The notes under the pieces were generated by a model. That model saw nothing but the letters and a program-made list of their open reading frames with translations. It had not been told where the DNA came from and made no database searches. From contig CACNEB010000002.1 in assembly GCA_902619375.1 (NCBI GenBank), positions 1 to 64,000 on the forward strand: DNA of 64,000 nt, in the 5' to 3' direction. The position numbers and the translations under genes are program-made. The DNA is from an uncultured Alphaproteobacteria bacterium. Its GTDB lineage: Bacteria > Pseudomonadota > Alphaproteobacteria > HIMB59. Positions 39,286 to 48,769 of the stretch are shown piece by piece. Position 1 is the stretch's first letter, and each line of letters opens with the position of its first letter.

Positions 39286-40357
39286 TTTTACTAAAGTTGA
39301 TGACTGTACCAAATATTATTGCATAAGAAAGCATTGATGAACCTCCATAGCTAATAAATGGAAGTGTCATTCCAGTAGGTGGTATGAGTTTGATAGACGA
39401 GCCTATATTTACAAAAGCCTGTAAACACATTAAAAAACATAAGCTAAATATGGTATTTATGATAAATAAATTTGAGGGACTTAAAATTGACCTTTTTACT
39501 AATAAAAAAAATAATGGATATAGAAAGGAAACAAACAAACCAAACAAAACTCCAAATTCTTCTATTAATATCGCAAAAATAAAGTCATTGTGTGACTCTG
39601 GTATTGAATATTTAAGTTGCCCTTCTCCAAGGCCTACGCCAAAAATGCCACCATTTTTTATTGCTGATAAACTTTTTGAAACTTGAGAATTGTTACCATC
39701 TAAAAAATTATCAACTCTATATGAAACATGATCAAAAGAAAAATATGCTATTAAAAGAAAAAATATACCAACAAAACCTAAGAAAATAAAAAGTTTAAGG
39801 TTTCTGAAATATAAGATCAAAATTAAAGAGAAAATAGATAGGTAAATTAATAAAGTTCCTATATCAGGTTGCATAAGTAAGAGAATTATTACAGCTAGTG
39901 CTATTAAAAAATTTATAGATAAGTAAAATTTATTATTAGTTTTTACATATAAATAGCAAAACCATGAAAACATGCATATTAAGGGGCCTTTTAGTAGTTC
40001 TGATGGTTGAATTGAAAAATAATTAAAAGTTATCCATCTTGATGCGCCTTTAATTTCATTTCCAAATAAAGGAACTAAGAATAAAAGTAATATAAATATA
40101 ATACATAAAATATTCAAAAATTTTCTTAAATCATTTTTAGAAAGTAATGGCAAAAAAATTATAGTAATAAATGATATAGATAAAAAAATTGTATGTTTAA
40201 ATATAAGTAAAATAGGATATTCAGTGCCTATTAAAGAGTAAATAGCAAGAAGACCAATAAAGGACAATATGAAAGGTATTACAAAAAGTTTTTTTGGTAG
40301 AGTATACCAGTTAGAGCCAAATAAACTTTGATCGTCTCTAAATAATATATTTTTCAA
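39257..40357 (-). CDS. ftsW: SEDS-family peptidoglycan glycosyltransferase FtsW
   Basis: 366 residues with about ten membrane spans; polymerises lipid II at the division septum together with FtsI. The SEDS motifs are visible: GASRWITFNYFSIQPSELLK in the middle and the C-terminal LIPPTGMTLPFISYGGSSML. RodA has similar motifs, but the position after murD in the division cluster argues for FtsW. It overlaps murD by four bases (ATGA). In most relatives murG and murC come next; here they do not. Confidence 0.92.
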   Translation of the reverse strand: MKNILFRDDQSLFGSNWYTLPKKLFVIPFILSFIGLLAIYSLIGTEYPILLIFKHTIFLSISFITIIFLPLLSKNDLRKFLNILCIIFILLLFLVPLFGNEIKGASRWITFNYFSIQPSELLKGPLICMFSWFCYLYVKTNNKFYLSINFLIALAVIILLLMQPDIGTLLIYLSIFSLILILYFRNLKLFIFLGFVGIFFLLIAYFSFDHVSYRVDNFLDGNNSQVSKSLSAIKNGGIFGVGLGEGQLKYSIPESHNDFIFAILIEEFGVLFGLFVSFLYPLFFLLVKRSILSPSNLFIINTIFSLCFLMCLQAFVNIGSSIKLIPPTGMTLPFISYGGSSMLSYAIIFGTVINFSKNEESTTNNT

Positions 40358-41595
40358 TGTATTATTTTTTTTATTAACTTATTAAAATTCTTCCCACGGT
40401 CTATGTAGTCTCTGTAACAATCAAATGACTCACCTCCCGGTGAGAATATTACATAGTTATAATTATGAAGTTTTAAAATTAATTTTAAGAAATTAATAAG
40501 ATCATTTAAGTTGATAAATTTATAGAATTTTGAATTAACGAAATTTAAATGATTTAAGAATGAAATTGAGTCATATCCAAAAAGTAAAACTAATGTATTA
40601 GATATTTTTAACTTTAAATTTTCCTGATTTTTTAATTTACCACCAAGAATTAGTATTTTTTTTGAACTTTTAATCAAATTATTTTTATATATTGCATTAT
40701 ATAAGTTAGTACATTTACTATCATTATATATTTCTAAATTTTTTGATTTATATATTAATTGATTTCGATAATTTAAATCATTCATAAGAATTTTATTTCT
40801 AATTTTAAGATCAGAGTCAATATTATGTATCAATTTTTTAATTGAATTAATATTAAGCTCTTTAAGATATTTTGTAACATTATCTTTTGCTACAATTCTA
40901 TGTTCATTAAAAATTAACCTATCTCTATTAATTTTAATATAAGGTCTATATTTTAAAAATAATTTTCTAGAGAGATATAAATTTGAATTATCATGTAGTA
41001 AATTTTGAATCTTAAACTTCGATTGTATATAACTTTTAAAATTATAATGATAATCTAAATGATCAACAAATATATTAGTTATTAATGCATAATCTAATTT
41101 TAAAAATTTCACTTTATCTAACTGATATGAACTTAATTCAATAATTAAGAAATCAATTTTAGATAAAAAATTTTTTAAATTTTTTTTATCCAAAATAGTA
41201 TCTCCAAAATTTCCTATAATTTTTGAACGATATTTTTTTGAGAGAAATTCATTAATATAGCTACAAATTGTTGACTTTCCCTCAGTTCCAGTTATTCCTA
41301 TAGTCTTTTGAGATGATAATTCCAAACTTAAAAAATCTAAATCAATTAAGATTTGTTTTTTAAATTTATATAAAAAATGATTTTTTCCTATTTTCACTGA
41401 AGGTGAAACTACAAAATAATCATATTTATATAAATTTTTTAAAATTTTATCTTTGGAAACAAATTTTTTACCAACAATTTTTTTGTAATCATCGTAAATA
41501 TCATATTTACAATTTTTATAAATAAAGTAATTCTCTATTGATTTACCACTTATTCCATATCCATATATTAAAAATTTTTTTTTTAAATTTATCAA
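40354..41595 (-). CDS. murD: UDP-N-acetylmuramoyl-L-alanine--D-glutamate ligase
   Basis: 413 residues, a Mur ligase adding D-glutamate. The ATP loop GITGTEGKSTICSYI lies near residue 100; the central VDHLDYH and the late ILGGK and FSPGGESFD motifs follow. The protein is very rich in Lys, Asn, Ile and Leu and somewhat short. It abuts mraY and overlaps ftsW. Order and motif set make MurD the clear choice among Mur ligases. Confidence 0.9.
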   Translation of the reverse strand: MINLKKKFLIYGYGISGKSIENYFIYKNCKYDIYDDYKKIVGKKFVSKDKILKNLYKYDYFVVSPSVKIGKNHFLYKFKKQILIDLDFLSLELSSQKTIGITGTEGKSTICSYINEFLSKKYRSKIIGNFGDTILDKKNLKNFLSKIDFLIIELSSYQLDKVKFLKLDYALITNIFVDHLDYHYNFKSYIQSKFKIQNLLHDNSNLYLSRKLFLKYRPYIKINRDRLIFNEHRIVAKDNVTKYLKELNINSIKKLIHNIDSDLKIRNKILMNDLNYRNQLIYKSKNLEIYNDSKCTNLYNAIYKNNLIKSSKKILILGGKLKNQENLKLKISNTLVLLFGYDSISFLNHLNFVNSKFYKFINLNDLINFLKLILKLHNYNYVIFSPGGESFDCYRDYIDRGKNFNKLIKKIIH

Positions 41596-42672
41596 TTATC
41601 TAATTTTCAATAGTGATAAAGCTAAGAGACAAAAAAGAAAGCTTAATATCCAAAATCTAATGACTATTTTTTGCTCAGAAAATCCCTTTTTTTCATAATG
41701 ATGATGAAGTGGTGCCATTAAAAATAACCTCTTTCCTTTTGTAAATTTAAAATAAGTAACTTGCAATAACACTGATATAGTTTCGATTACAAAAAGGCCC
41801 CCAGCCACAGCTAATACAATCTCTTGTTTTAAAAGAATTGATGTTACTGCTAGTGAGCCTCCGAGTGATTGCGAACCAGTATCTCCCATAAAAATAGATG
41901 CGGGACTTGCGTTGAACCATAAAAAACCTAGTAATGCACCAATTGCTGATGTAGAGAAGATCACTATTTCACCCGATCCTTTGATGTAGTTTACTAATAA
42001 ATAATTTGAAAAATTTATGTTGCCTAAAATATATGCAAATATAGCAAATGTTAGGAAAACAAATATTAGAGGCATTGAAACTAAACCATCTAAACCATCA
42101 GTTAAATTTGTTGCATTTGTAGATCCAATAATAATAAATAAAATTAATACAAAATATAAATAACCTATTTCAATAGAAGTATCTTTTAAGAAAGGAATAC
42201 TAAATTTATTTAGATCAAATCCATTATGTTTGATAGTAAAATAAATGATTATTGTTGCTGCTAGTTGACCTAATAATTTGGTTTTTGAAGATATTCCTTT
42301 ACCAATTTTTACTTTTTGGAAGTCATCAATAAAGCCAATAAGACCAAATAAAACTAAAGTTAATATTAAAATATAGTTAAAGCTGGAAAAATTCGATGTC
42401 CAAATGATTGTACTTATAATGATTGAAAATAGAATTAATACTCCACCAAATGTAGGAGTACCTTTTTTATGATAATGTGTTTCAGGGCCATCATTTCTTA
42501 TTGGTTGTCCACTTGGAAATACATCCTGTTGTATTTTAATCCAATAAGGCATTAAAAAAATAACCAAAAAAAATGCACTGACTAGAGATAGTCCAGATCT
42601 AAAAGAAATATATCCAAATAAATTAAATATAAATTCAACATCTTTAAATGAGTATAATAGATCAGCTAACAT
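41596..42672 (-). CDS. mraY: Phospho-N-acetylmuramoyl-pentapeptide transferase
   Basis: 358 residues with about ten spans; makes lipid I from UDP-MurNAc-pentapeptide and undecaprenyl phosphate. The signatures GTPTFGG, FIDDFQKV, TNATNLTDGLDGL, FMGDTGSQSLGG and PLHHHYEKKG carry the catalytic aspartates and the histidine cluster. It overlaps murF by 11 bases and is followed directly by murD. Confidence 0.96.
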   Translation of the reverse strand: MLADLLYSFKDVEFIFNLFGYISFRSGLSLVSAFFLVIFLMPYWIKIQQDVFPSGQPIRNDGPETHYHKKGTPTFGGVLILFSIIISTIIWTSNFSSFNYILILTLVLFGLIGFIDDFQKVKIGKGISSKTKLLGQLAATIIIYFTIKHNGFDLNKFSIPFLKDTSIEIGYLYFVLILFIIIGSTNATNLTDGLDGLVSMPLIFVFLTFAIFAYILGNINFSNYLLVNYIKGSGEIVIFSTSAIGALLGFLWFNASPASIFMGDTGSQSLGGSLAVTSILLKQEIVLAVAGGLFVIETISVLLQVTYFKFTKGKRLFLMAPLHHHYEKKGFSEQKIVIRFWILSFLFCLLALSLLKIR

Positions 42673-43960
42673 ATTTTTTTATTATCTTATCTAATTTATT
42701 ATATCTTGAGCCCATAACAAAAATATTTGTAATAGTGTCAATTTCTTTATTTAAATAATTTAAGACAGGTATGTAATTCATATAAAAATTAAAATTTCTA
42801 AAATTTTTTTTAAATTTATAAAATTCTTTACCAATAAACAAAATTTTATTTAAATTTAATTTATTTACCAACTCAATAATTTGTAAATGAAAAAAATCTG
42901 ATTGATCGCCTAGTTCTTTCATTGACCCTAATATAAAAACTTTTTGATTAATATTTCTCTTATTAAATAATAAAATTTGTTTGTTTAGCGAATAAGGGCT
43001 TGCATTATAACTATGATCAAAAAATTTCACCTGTTTTTTATTAATAAAAGTTGAGATTTCATTACCTCTGGACTCAATTATAGAATCTTTATAAAAAAAC
43101 ATATTTAAATTAAATTTCTTAATAAATTTTTTTAGAAATAAAAATGATATTATAGCTATGTTTTCGTAAATATTTTCCATATTAGACTCAATTTTATGTT
43201 TTCTATTATTTTCAGAAAAATTAATAATAACTTTATTATTAATTTTTTTACTTTCTTTGTTTATGTTTTCGATGTTAATTAGTTTTACATTTGTTCTAAG
43301 TTTATTTCTAATGTATTCAGATTGATAATTATAATTAATTAATCCATTTATTAATCTATCTGAATTAAAAATTTTTAGCTTGTTATCAATTAAATGTTTA
43401 AAATTTCTAAAATTACCAATATGAGAATTCTCTATACATGTAACTAAACAATAATGTGGTCTTAAAGTTTTAACTAATTTTGTCATTTCTCTGGAATTAT
43501 TTATACCTAATTCAAAAATAGAATAATCAGTGTTTAAATTCATATTCATAATTGAGAATTGAAGGCCAAGAATATTATTATAATTTTTATAAGATCTGTA
43601 TGTTTTTAAATTATTATTTCTTAAAATATGATAAATATTCTCTTTATATGTTGTTTTGCCTACAGATCCAGTAACTGCAATAATTTTTCCTTTGTATGAG
43701 TCTAATATAAATTTACAAAAATTTTTTATAAATAAGTTAGTATTTTTTATATAAACAGTTTTAGGATGCTTAGTTTTTAAATTTACTAAGATTAAAGATG
43801 CTTTTTTTTTAATAGCATCTGTATAATATAAGTTACCATTATTATTTGTAGTTTTTAATGCGATAAAAATATCATTTTCTTTTAAAAGTCTTGTATCAAA
43901 AACAATATTACAATTGTATTTTGATTTTAAGTTATTAATTATTTTATAAATTTTTTGCAT
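42662..43960 (-). CDS. murF: UDP-N-acetylmuramoyl-tripeptide--D-alanyl-D-alanine ligase
   Basis: 432 residues. The ATP-binding loop AVTGSVGKTTYKENIY (near residue 97), FELGINNSREM and the C-terminal ligase motif with DHSYNASPYS identify MurF. Lys, Asn, Ile and Phe are extremely frequent, as in the neighbouring Mur ligases. It overlaps murE by 17 bases and mraY by 11. Completes the pentapeptide before MraY. Confidence 0.9.
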   Translation of the reverse strand: MQKIYKIINNLKSKYNCNIVFDTRLLKENDIFIALKTTNNNGNLYYTDAIKKKASLILVNLKTKHPKTVYIKNTNLFIKNFCKFILDSYKGKIIAVTGSVGKTTYKENIYHILRNNNLKTYRSYKNYNNILGLQFSIMNMNLNTDYSIFELGINNSREMTKLVKTLRPHYCLVTCIENSHIGNFRNFKHLIDNKLKIFNSDRLINGLINYNYQSEYIRNKLRTNVKLINIENINKESKKINNKVIINFSENNRKHKIESNMENIYENIAIISFLFLKKFIKKFNLNMFFYKDSIIESRGNEISTFINKKQVKFFDHSYNASPYSLNKQILLFNKRNINQKVFILGSMKELGDQSDFFHLQIIELVNKLNLNKILFIGKEFYKFKKNFRNFNFYMNYIPVLNYLNKEIDTITNIFVMGSRYNKLDKIIKKYVS

Positions 43961-45323
43961 AATTTACTGAGATAGATCTATCACTAAAGATATATTTTTT
44001 TTCATTATAGGTTTGTGTATCCTCATGTCCTTTGCCGGCTATTATTAAAACACCATTGTGTTTTTTTATATAATTTACACCATATTTTATAGCCTCTCTT
44101 CTATTAGGTACTTCTACTGCGTTAGAAGAATTTTTTAAAAGAATTTTTCTAATTATCGCAGGATCCTCATTTCTTGGGTTATCGTCTGTTATTATTTGTA
44201 AATTTGTATATTTAGAGACTACTTTTGCTATTTGTGATCTTTTAGTTTTATCTCTGTCTCCTCCACAACCATAAATGATAATAATTTCTTTATTTAAAAG
44301 ATGAAGTTTATTTAATAAATTCTCGTAAGCGTCTTTTGAATGGGCATAATCTATTATAATAACTTTACCATTTTTATTGTATATAATTTCTGACCTTCCA
44401 GGTGGAAATAATGATTTATTAATTTTCTCAGGGAAATTTCTAAATATTTTTTTATAAACCATTATTATAGTAATAATATTTTTAATCATGAAATCATTAA
44501 AAGAATTAATTTCATAGACGTATTTATTTGTGTGTATTTTAAATTTGCCTAAATTTTTTTTTACTATAGATATTTTATTTTTATTTAGAAATTTACTCTG
44601 AACTATTAACTTATCATTAAAAGTTTTAAATTTATTTTTTAAAACATCATCTTGTATAAATAAAAAAGATTTTTTTAATTTATGTTTTTGAATTAGATTT
44701 ATTTTAGCTGTGTGGTAATTTTTTAAATTAATATGATAATCCAGATGGTCTGATTTCAAATTTGTCAATACACAATAATGATATTTTAAATTTCCAATTC
44801 TACCTTCGTTGTAACCTATACTTGACACCTCCATAAATACATATTTAACATTATTTTCACTTGCGAATTGTAGTAAATTTAATATTTCAAAATATGATGG
44901 AGTAGTATTATTTAATTTTTTAATTTGTTTAGAATTAATATAAAAACCTAATGTACCAATATAACATGACTTAATTTTATTAATGTTAAAAAGTTTATTT
45001 GCACCGTAAGCAACAGAGGTTTTACCATTAGTTCCTGTTACAAAAAAAATTTTAATTTTTTTAAAGTTATAAAAGATTTTAGCAATATTCTCTAAATCTT
45101 TTTGATTTTTATAAAAGAAGTGCTTAATTTTACTTTCATGAATGCTTTTTTTAAAATTATTTAAACATAATATATATTTACAACCTTTTTTAATTGCTTT
45201 TTTTTTATAGTTTAAAAATTTTGTGTAATTTTTACTATTAATTAGAAATATTGATTTTTGGCTACATTCTTGCCAATTAGTTACAATTTTATATCCCCTA
45301 ATCTTTAACTCTTCTAGGGTCAT
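43944..45323 (-). CDS. murE: UDP-N-acetylmuramoyl-L-alanyl-D-glutamate--2,6-diaminopimelate ligase
   Basis: 459 residues. VTGTNGKTSVAYG supplies the ATP loop, LKSDHLDYH and DYAHSKDAYENLL are family motifs, and the third-residue selecting motif reads DNPRNEDP. The D-N-P-R form is that of the diaminopimelate-adding enzymes, not the lysine type. It overlaps ftsI by one base. Notably Lys/Asn-rich. Confidence 0.92.
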   Translation of the reverse strand: MTLEELKIRGYKIVTNWQECSQKSIFLINSKNYTKFLNYKKKAIKKGCKYILCLNNFKKSIHESKIKHFFYKNQKDLENIAKIFYNFKKIKIFFVTGTNGKTSVAYGANKLFNINKIKSCYIGTLGFYINSKQIKKLNNTTPSYFEILNLLQFASENNVKYVFMEVSSIGYNEGRIGNLKYHYCVLTNLKSDHLDYHINLKNYHTAKINLIQKHKLKKSFLFIQDDVLKNKFKTFNDKLIVQSKFLNKNKISIVKKNLGKFKIHTNKYVYEINSFNDFMIKNIITIIMVYKKIFRNFPEKINKSLFPPGRSEIIYNKNGKVIIIDYAHSKDAYENLLNKLHLLNKEIIIIYGCGGDRDKTKRSQIAKVVSKYTNLQIITDDNPRNEDPAIIRKILLKNSSNAVEVPNRREAIKYGVNYIKKHNGVLIIAGKGHEDTQTYNEKKYIFSDRSISVNYAKNL

Positions 45324-46786
45324 TAAATGTCTGTCATTTTTGTATTAACAATTGATAAGTCTAAATACATATATATCTCTTTCAAAAGATTATAAAATGC
45401 AGGTTTTACTGTATTTCCAGCAGTCATATACTTGCCATATTTTTCTTTTGGATTATGCATAAATGTAAAATTCAAATATTTTGGATTATTGTAAGGGAAG
45501 AAACTTACATATGTAACATTTTGAATTGTTTTATTTGGAGATACGATTTGATCTGCAGTGCCTGTTTTACCAGCTACTAAGAAATTATTGTATAGCTCAT
45601 TGTTACTCTCATTAGCATAAAATAATAATTTGTTTATGGTATTTGAAATTTTATTATACCTATTTTTAAAAAGTTTTTCTTGTTTTTGAAATGAAGCACT
45701 AAAATTTTCTCTGCCAGTTATTATTTTTCCATATGCATTGATTAGCTGTATTGGTGAAATTGATAAACCATAACCAAAAGGAATATTATCACAGTAACTT
45801 CCTCTAAAATTATTTACTGTAGGATCAACAGAAATCATATCAAAACCTATTTTAGAAGATTTTAAAAGGCCTATATGTTCTAAATCAACTTTGAATTCAT
45901 CTTGACAATCTAAATTTCTCCTTATTAAGATTGCCCCTCTATTAGATGATTTTTTTAGAATATCTCCAACCTTTAGAGGAATGTTGCTATTTCTTGGAAA
46001 GTCATTAATAATTTTTTCACCAATATAAACTGGTTGGTCAACATCAAAATATTCATTTGTGTCAATTTTTTGATTTTTTATTGCTGAATAAACTGTAAAA
46101 GTTTTAAAAACAGATCCAAAATCAAATTTAAGATCTTTCATGGGCAACAAAGTCTCGTCAAATCTATTTTCGACCCTATTATCTAAAAAAACATTACTTA
46201 CTATTTCTTCTCTACTTAAGTCAACTAGAACATTTAAAGTATAATCTGGATTGAAATATATTGTGTCGTTATACAAAGAGTCATAAATTTTTTTTTGGAT
46301 CTGTATGTTTAATGATAACTCAATATCATTATTATTTTTACCTATAAATTTTTCAATCAAAGAGACACCTTGATGTTCAATATTAGTATGACCAATCATA
46401 TTATTTGTAATTTCACTATAAGGGTATTTTCGGGTGAGAATTTTTTCAAATTTAATGTATGGATCTCCTTGATAAATCAAATCTAAAATATCTTTGAGTG
46501 GAACATCTCTGTTTATATATTTGACTTTATTCCTAATATTTTTAATTGAGTAGTTGTAGTCAGAATATGCTAATCTGTTTTTATTAAAATCGTATACTGT
46601 TGGTAAAGCTTTGAGATTTGAAGCTATAAAATTAGAAGGGGATCTGTCACCTTTGTCTAAACTTAAAACAACTAATTTTGCCAAAATAGCAAAAAAAAGT
46701 AATAGAATTGATAAAGTAAAAAAATTGTAAAGATTTCTTGTTTTAGATAATAACTTGTAGTCTGTTTCATTACTCAGGTTGAACAT
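45323..46786 (-). CDS. ftsI: Septal peptidoglycan transpeptidase FtsI (PBP3)
   Basis: 487 residues, rather short for a class B penicillin-binding protein. One membrane span (about residues 22-42) is followed by a periplasmic domain. The active-site motifs are S225-V-F-K, S280-S-N and K407-T-G. It should cross-link septal peptidoglycan made by FtsW. Its start overlaps ftsL by 17 bases and its end overlaps murE by one. Confidence 0.93.
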   Translation of the reverse strand: MFNLSNETDYKLLSKTRNLYNFFTLSILLLFFAILAKLVVLSLDKGDRSPSNFIASNLKALPTVYDFNKNRLAYSDYNYSIKNIRNKVKYINRDVPLKDILDLIYQGDPYIKFEKILTRKYPYSEITNNMIGHTNIEHQGVSLIEKFIGKNNNDIELSLNIQIQKKIYDSLYNDTIYFNPDYTLNVLVDLSREEIVSNVFLDNRVENRFDETLLPMKDLKFDFGSVFKTFTVYSAIKNQKIDTNEYFDVDQPVYIGEKIINDFPRNSNIPLKVGDILKKSSNRGAILIRRNLDCQDEFKVDLEHIGLLKSSKIGFDMISVDPTVNNFRGSYCDNIPFGYGLSISPIQLINAYGKIITGRENFSASFQKQEKLFKNRYNKISNTINKLLFYANESNNELYNNFLVAGKTGTADQIVSPNKTIQNVTYVSFFPYNNPKYLNFTFMHNPKEKYGKYMTAGNTVKPAFYNLLKEIYMYLDLSIVNTKMTDI

Positions 46787-47066
46787 AATTGATCTTTATA
46801 ATTGTAAATTCATTAAATTCATCTCTATCAAATTTAATAATTTTTTTAATATCAGAATGTTGAAATTCACTCAGTTTATTAATTTGTAATTGATTGATTT
46901 GTTTAGTTATAAGTATTTCTTTGTTAATTAAAATCTGACTATCTTTATAATAATTCTCTTTAATATATGTTAAATTATTTTCAAGAATTTTAATTTGATT
47001 TTTAAAACTCAAAAAAAGAATAATAAATATAAATATTATTATAAATTTAGAAACATGATTTATCAA
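46770..47066 (-). CDS. ftsL: Cell division protein FtsL-like
   Basis: 98 residues: a short cytoplasmic start, one membrane span (FIIIFIFIILFLSF, about residues 8-21) and a predicted coiled coil (IKILENNLTYIKENYY onward). Sequence similarity to FtsL is low, as usual for this family, so the call rests on topology and on its place between rsmH and ftsI, overlapping both. FtsL joins FtsB and FtsQ to activate FtsWI. Confidence 0.8.
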   Translation of the reverse strand: MINHVSKFIIIFIFIILFLSFKNQIKILENNLTYIKENYYKDSQILINKEILITKQINQLQINKLSEFQHSDIKKIIKFDRDEFNEFTIIKINYVQPE

Positions 47067-47965
47067 TTTAAGAATCTTCCTACTCTTAATTTTGCAGATC
47101 TAGACCTATTATTTTCTGCAAGTTCTAACTTTGATGGCGTTATCGGTTTCTTAGTAAGGTTTTCAAATCCCCAATCTTTTTTGTTTTGAAAATTGTTTTT
47201 TTTATGGATCTTATTATTTCTAAAATAGGTTTTAACTATTCGATCCTCTAAGCTGTGAAATGAAATAATTGCTAAATATGCATTTATCTTTAAAAAATTA
47301 TGAACTTTTTTTAAAAATATTTCTAAATTTTCTAATTCATTATTTGACTCAATCCTTAGAGCTTGAAATGCTTGAGTAGCAAAGTGTATTTTTTTTGATC
47401 TAAAATTTACTCCACTATCTCTCAGTATCTCTATAAGCTCAAAATTAGTACTAATCCTCTTAATTGATCTCTGAGATATGATGTATTTCGCAAGTTTTTC
47501 TGACTGATTGATTTCACCATATAAATAAAATACTCTTTGAAGCTCTTCTCTATTGTAATGGTTAATAATTTTATATGCATTTAAATCACCGCCCAGATAA
47601 TTCATATTTAAATTTGTATTATTTTTAAATGACAAACCAATATTTTTATCCTCTAATTGATTAGATGAAAATCCAAGATCTAATAAGATCAAGTCAAATT
47701 TTTTCGTATTTAAATTTAATTTATCTAAATCTTTAAAATTAGTTTTATAAAAAAAAATATTAGGAAAACTTTTTTTCAATCTTTTAGCAATAATTAATGA
47801 GTTGTCATCTTGATCGAATGCGGTAACACAATGACCATTCTCTAAAAATTTTTTTGAATGCCCACCTCTTCCAAAAGTACAATCAAGGATAGATAATTTT
47901 TTTTTATCTTTGATAAATGAAAGTATCTCACTTGTTAATATAGGTATGTGTAGATCATTAATCAT
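47063..47965 (-). CDS. rsmH: 16S rRNA (cytosine-1402-N4)-methyltransferase
   Basis: 300 residues. The SAM site LDCTFGRGGHSKKFLENG, LILLDLGFSSNQLED and the C-terminal AIISFHSLEDRIVK with PITPSKLELAENNRSRSAK are diagnostic of RsmH (formerly MraW). It overlaps mraZ and ftsL by four bases each. Known role is methylation of C1402 in the ribosomal P site. Confidence 0.96.
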   Translation of the reverse strand: MINDLHIPILTSEILSFIKDKKKLSILDCTFGRGGHSKKFLENGHCVTAFDQDDNSLIIAKRLKKSFPNIFFYKTNFKDLDKLNLNTKKFDLILLDLGFSSNQLEDKNIGLSFKNNTNLNMNYLGGDLNAYKIINHYNREELQRVFYLYGEINQSEKLAKYIISQRSIKRISTNFELIEILRDSGVNFRSKKIHFATQAFQALRIESNNELENLEIFLKKVHNFLKINAYLAIISFHSLEDRIVKTYFRNNKIHKKNNFQNKKDWGFENLTKKPITPSKLELAENNRSRSAKLRVGRFLN

Positions 47966-48372
47966 TTGAATTTTGCTCTAGATATTTTTTTATGTGTTTC
48001 ACCTAAATTCTTTTCCCATATTTCAAAATGATTTCCTTTACCAATAAATATTATATCTTTTGATAATTTTGAATATTTTTGAAGTTGATCTTTGACTATG
48101 AAGCGTCCATCTTTATCAATGATTATTTCTTCAAGATCAGAGAGAATTGCTGTTTTAAAGTGATCATTTTTTTTTGAAAAGAAATCTTTTTCATCAAAAC
48201 TTTTTATTAACGAATTTATCTTTGAGGATAGATGAACCTCTAAGCATTTATATTTAAGGCTCTTAAATATGAATGTTTTTTCATTAGAACTTTTTATTAT
48301 TGATCTATAAGAGGATGGAATAGAAATTCTGTTTTTAGTATCAATAATACCATAAAAGGATGATAAAAACAT
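47962..48372 (-). CDS. mraZ: Transcriptional regulator MraZ
   Basis: About 136 residues, an AbrB-like DNA-binding protein with two repeats. They begin DTKNRISIPSSYRS (about residue 12) and IDKDGRFIVKDQL (about residue 88). MraZ represses its own division/cell-wall operon. A start two codons upstream (48378) is possible, but MFLSSFYGIID at 48372 matches family N-termini. Tandem MraZ-type boxes and a promoter lie immediately ahead. Confidence 0.9.
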   Translation of the reverse strand: MFLSSFYGIIDTKNRISIPSSYRSIIKSSNEKTFIFKSLKYKCLEVHLSSKINSLIKSFDEKDFFSKKNDHFKTAILSDLEEIIIDKDGRFIVKDQLQKYSKLSKDIIFIGKGNHFEIWEKNLGETHKKISRAKFK

Positions 48373-48377
48373 TAGCA

Positions 48378-48412
48378 TGGTAATTCATGGGATTATATGG
48401 GATTTCAAGGAA
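48378..48412 (+). promoter_or_regulatory. Candidate MraZ operator: TGGGN-type boxes with 10-bp period
   Basis: On the plus strand the boxes TGGTA (48378), TGGGA (48388), TGGGA (48398) and a weaker AGGAA (48408) recur exactly every 10 bases. E. coli MraZ binds TGGGN boxes separated by five bases in front of its own gene. The boxes surround the predicted -10 of the mraZ promoter, as expected for a repressor site. Confidence 0.6.
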
Positions 48413-48419
48413 AAGTAAA
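48392..48419 (-). promoter_or_regulatory. Promoter of the mraZ division/cell-wall operon
   Basis: On the minus strand a perfect -10 TATAAT (48392-48397) and a -35 TTTACT (48414-48419) are 16 bases apart. The expected transcript start is about 13 bases ahead of the preferred mraZ ATG. The MraZ-type boxes overlap both the -10 and the spacer, giving a simple autorepression layout. Confidence 0.6.
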
Positions 48420-48426
48420 TACATAT

Positions 48427-48750
48427 GGGTAGCTATAAGCTGAGTTCTGTATTTAAATAATTGCAGTCATTTATCTAGATTAACTATTACTAATTAACTC
48501 TAGCGATCAACCCAGGTCAACTGTAGAAATAGTCTTAACCTCTATTTGATCTTACTCGTGATAGGGTTTGCATATTGCGATACTTTTTATGTATCCGGTA
48601 AGCTCTTACCTCACCTTTTCACCCTTACCTTGTGGCGGTATTTTCTGTTGCACTTTCCCTAAGGTTACCCTCGACGGATGTTATCCGTTATCACTTTCTA
48701 CACGAGCTCAGACTTTCCTCTTTGTAAAACAAAGCGACTGCCCGCTACCC
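48427..48750 (-). ncRNA. rnpB: RNase P RNA component
   Basis: Bacterial RNase P RNA, type A, about 324 bases on the minus strand. The terminal helix P1 is formed by GGGTAGC and GCTACCC at the two ends. The 5' conserved core GAGGAAAGTCTGAGCTC and its 3' partner ACAGAACTCAGCTTATAG build helix P4. The central AGGGTGAAAAGGTGAGGTAAGAG-like core is also present (pieces GGTGAGGTAAGAGC). It removes 5' leaders from the tRNAs seen here. It lies between mraZ and the amidase gene. Confidence 0.95.
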
Positions 48751-48769
48751 AGTTATACATTACATAATT

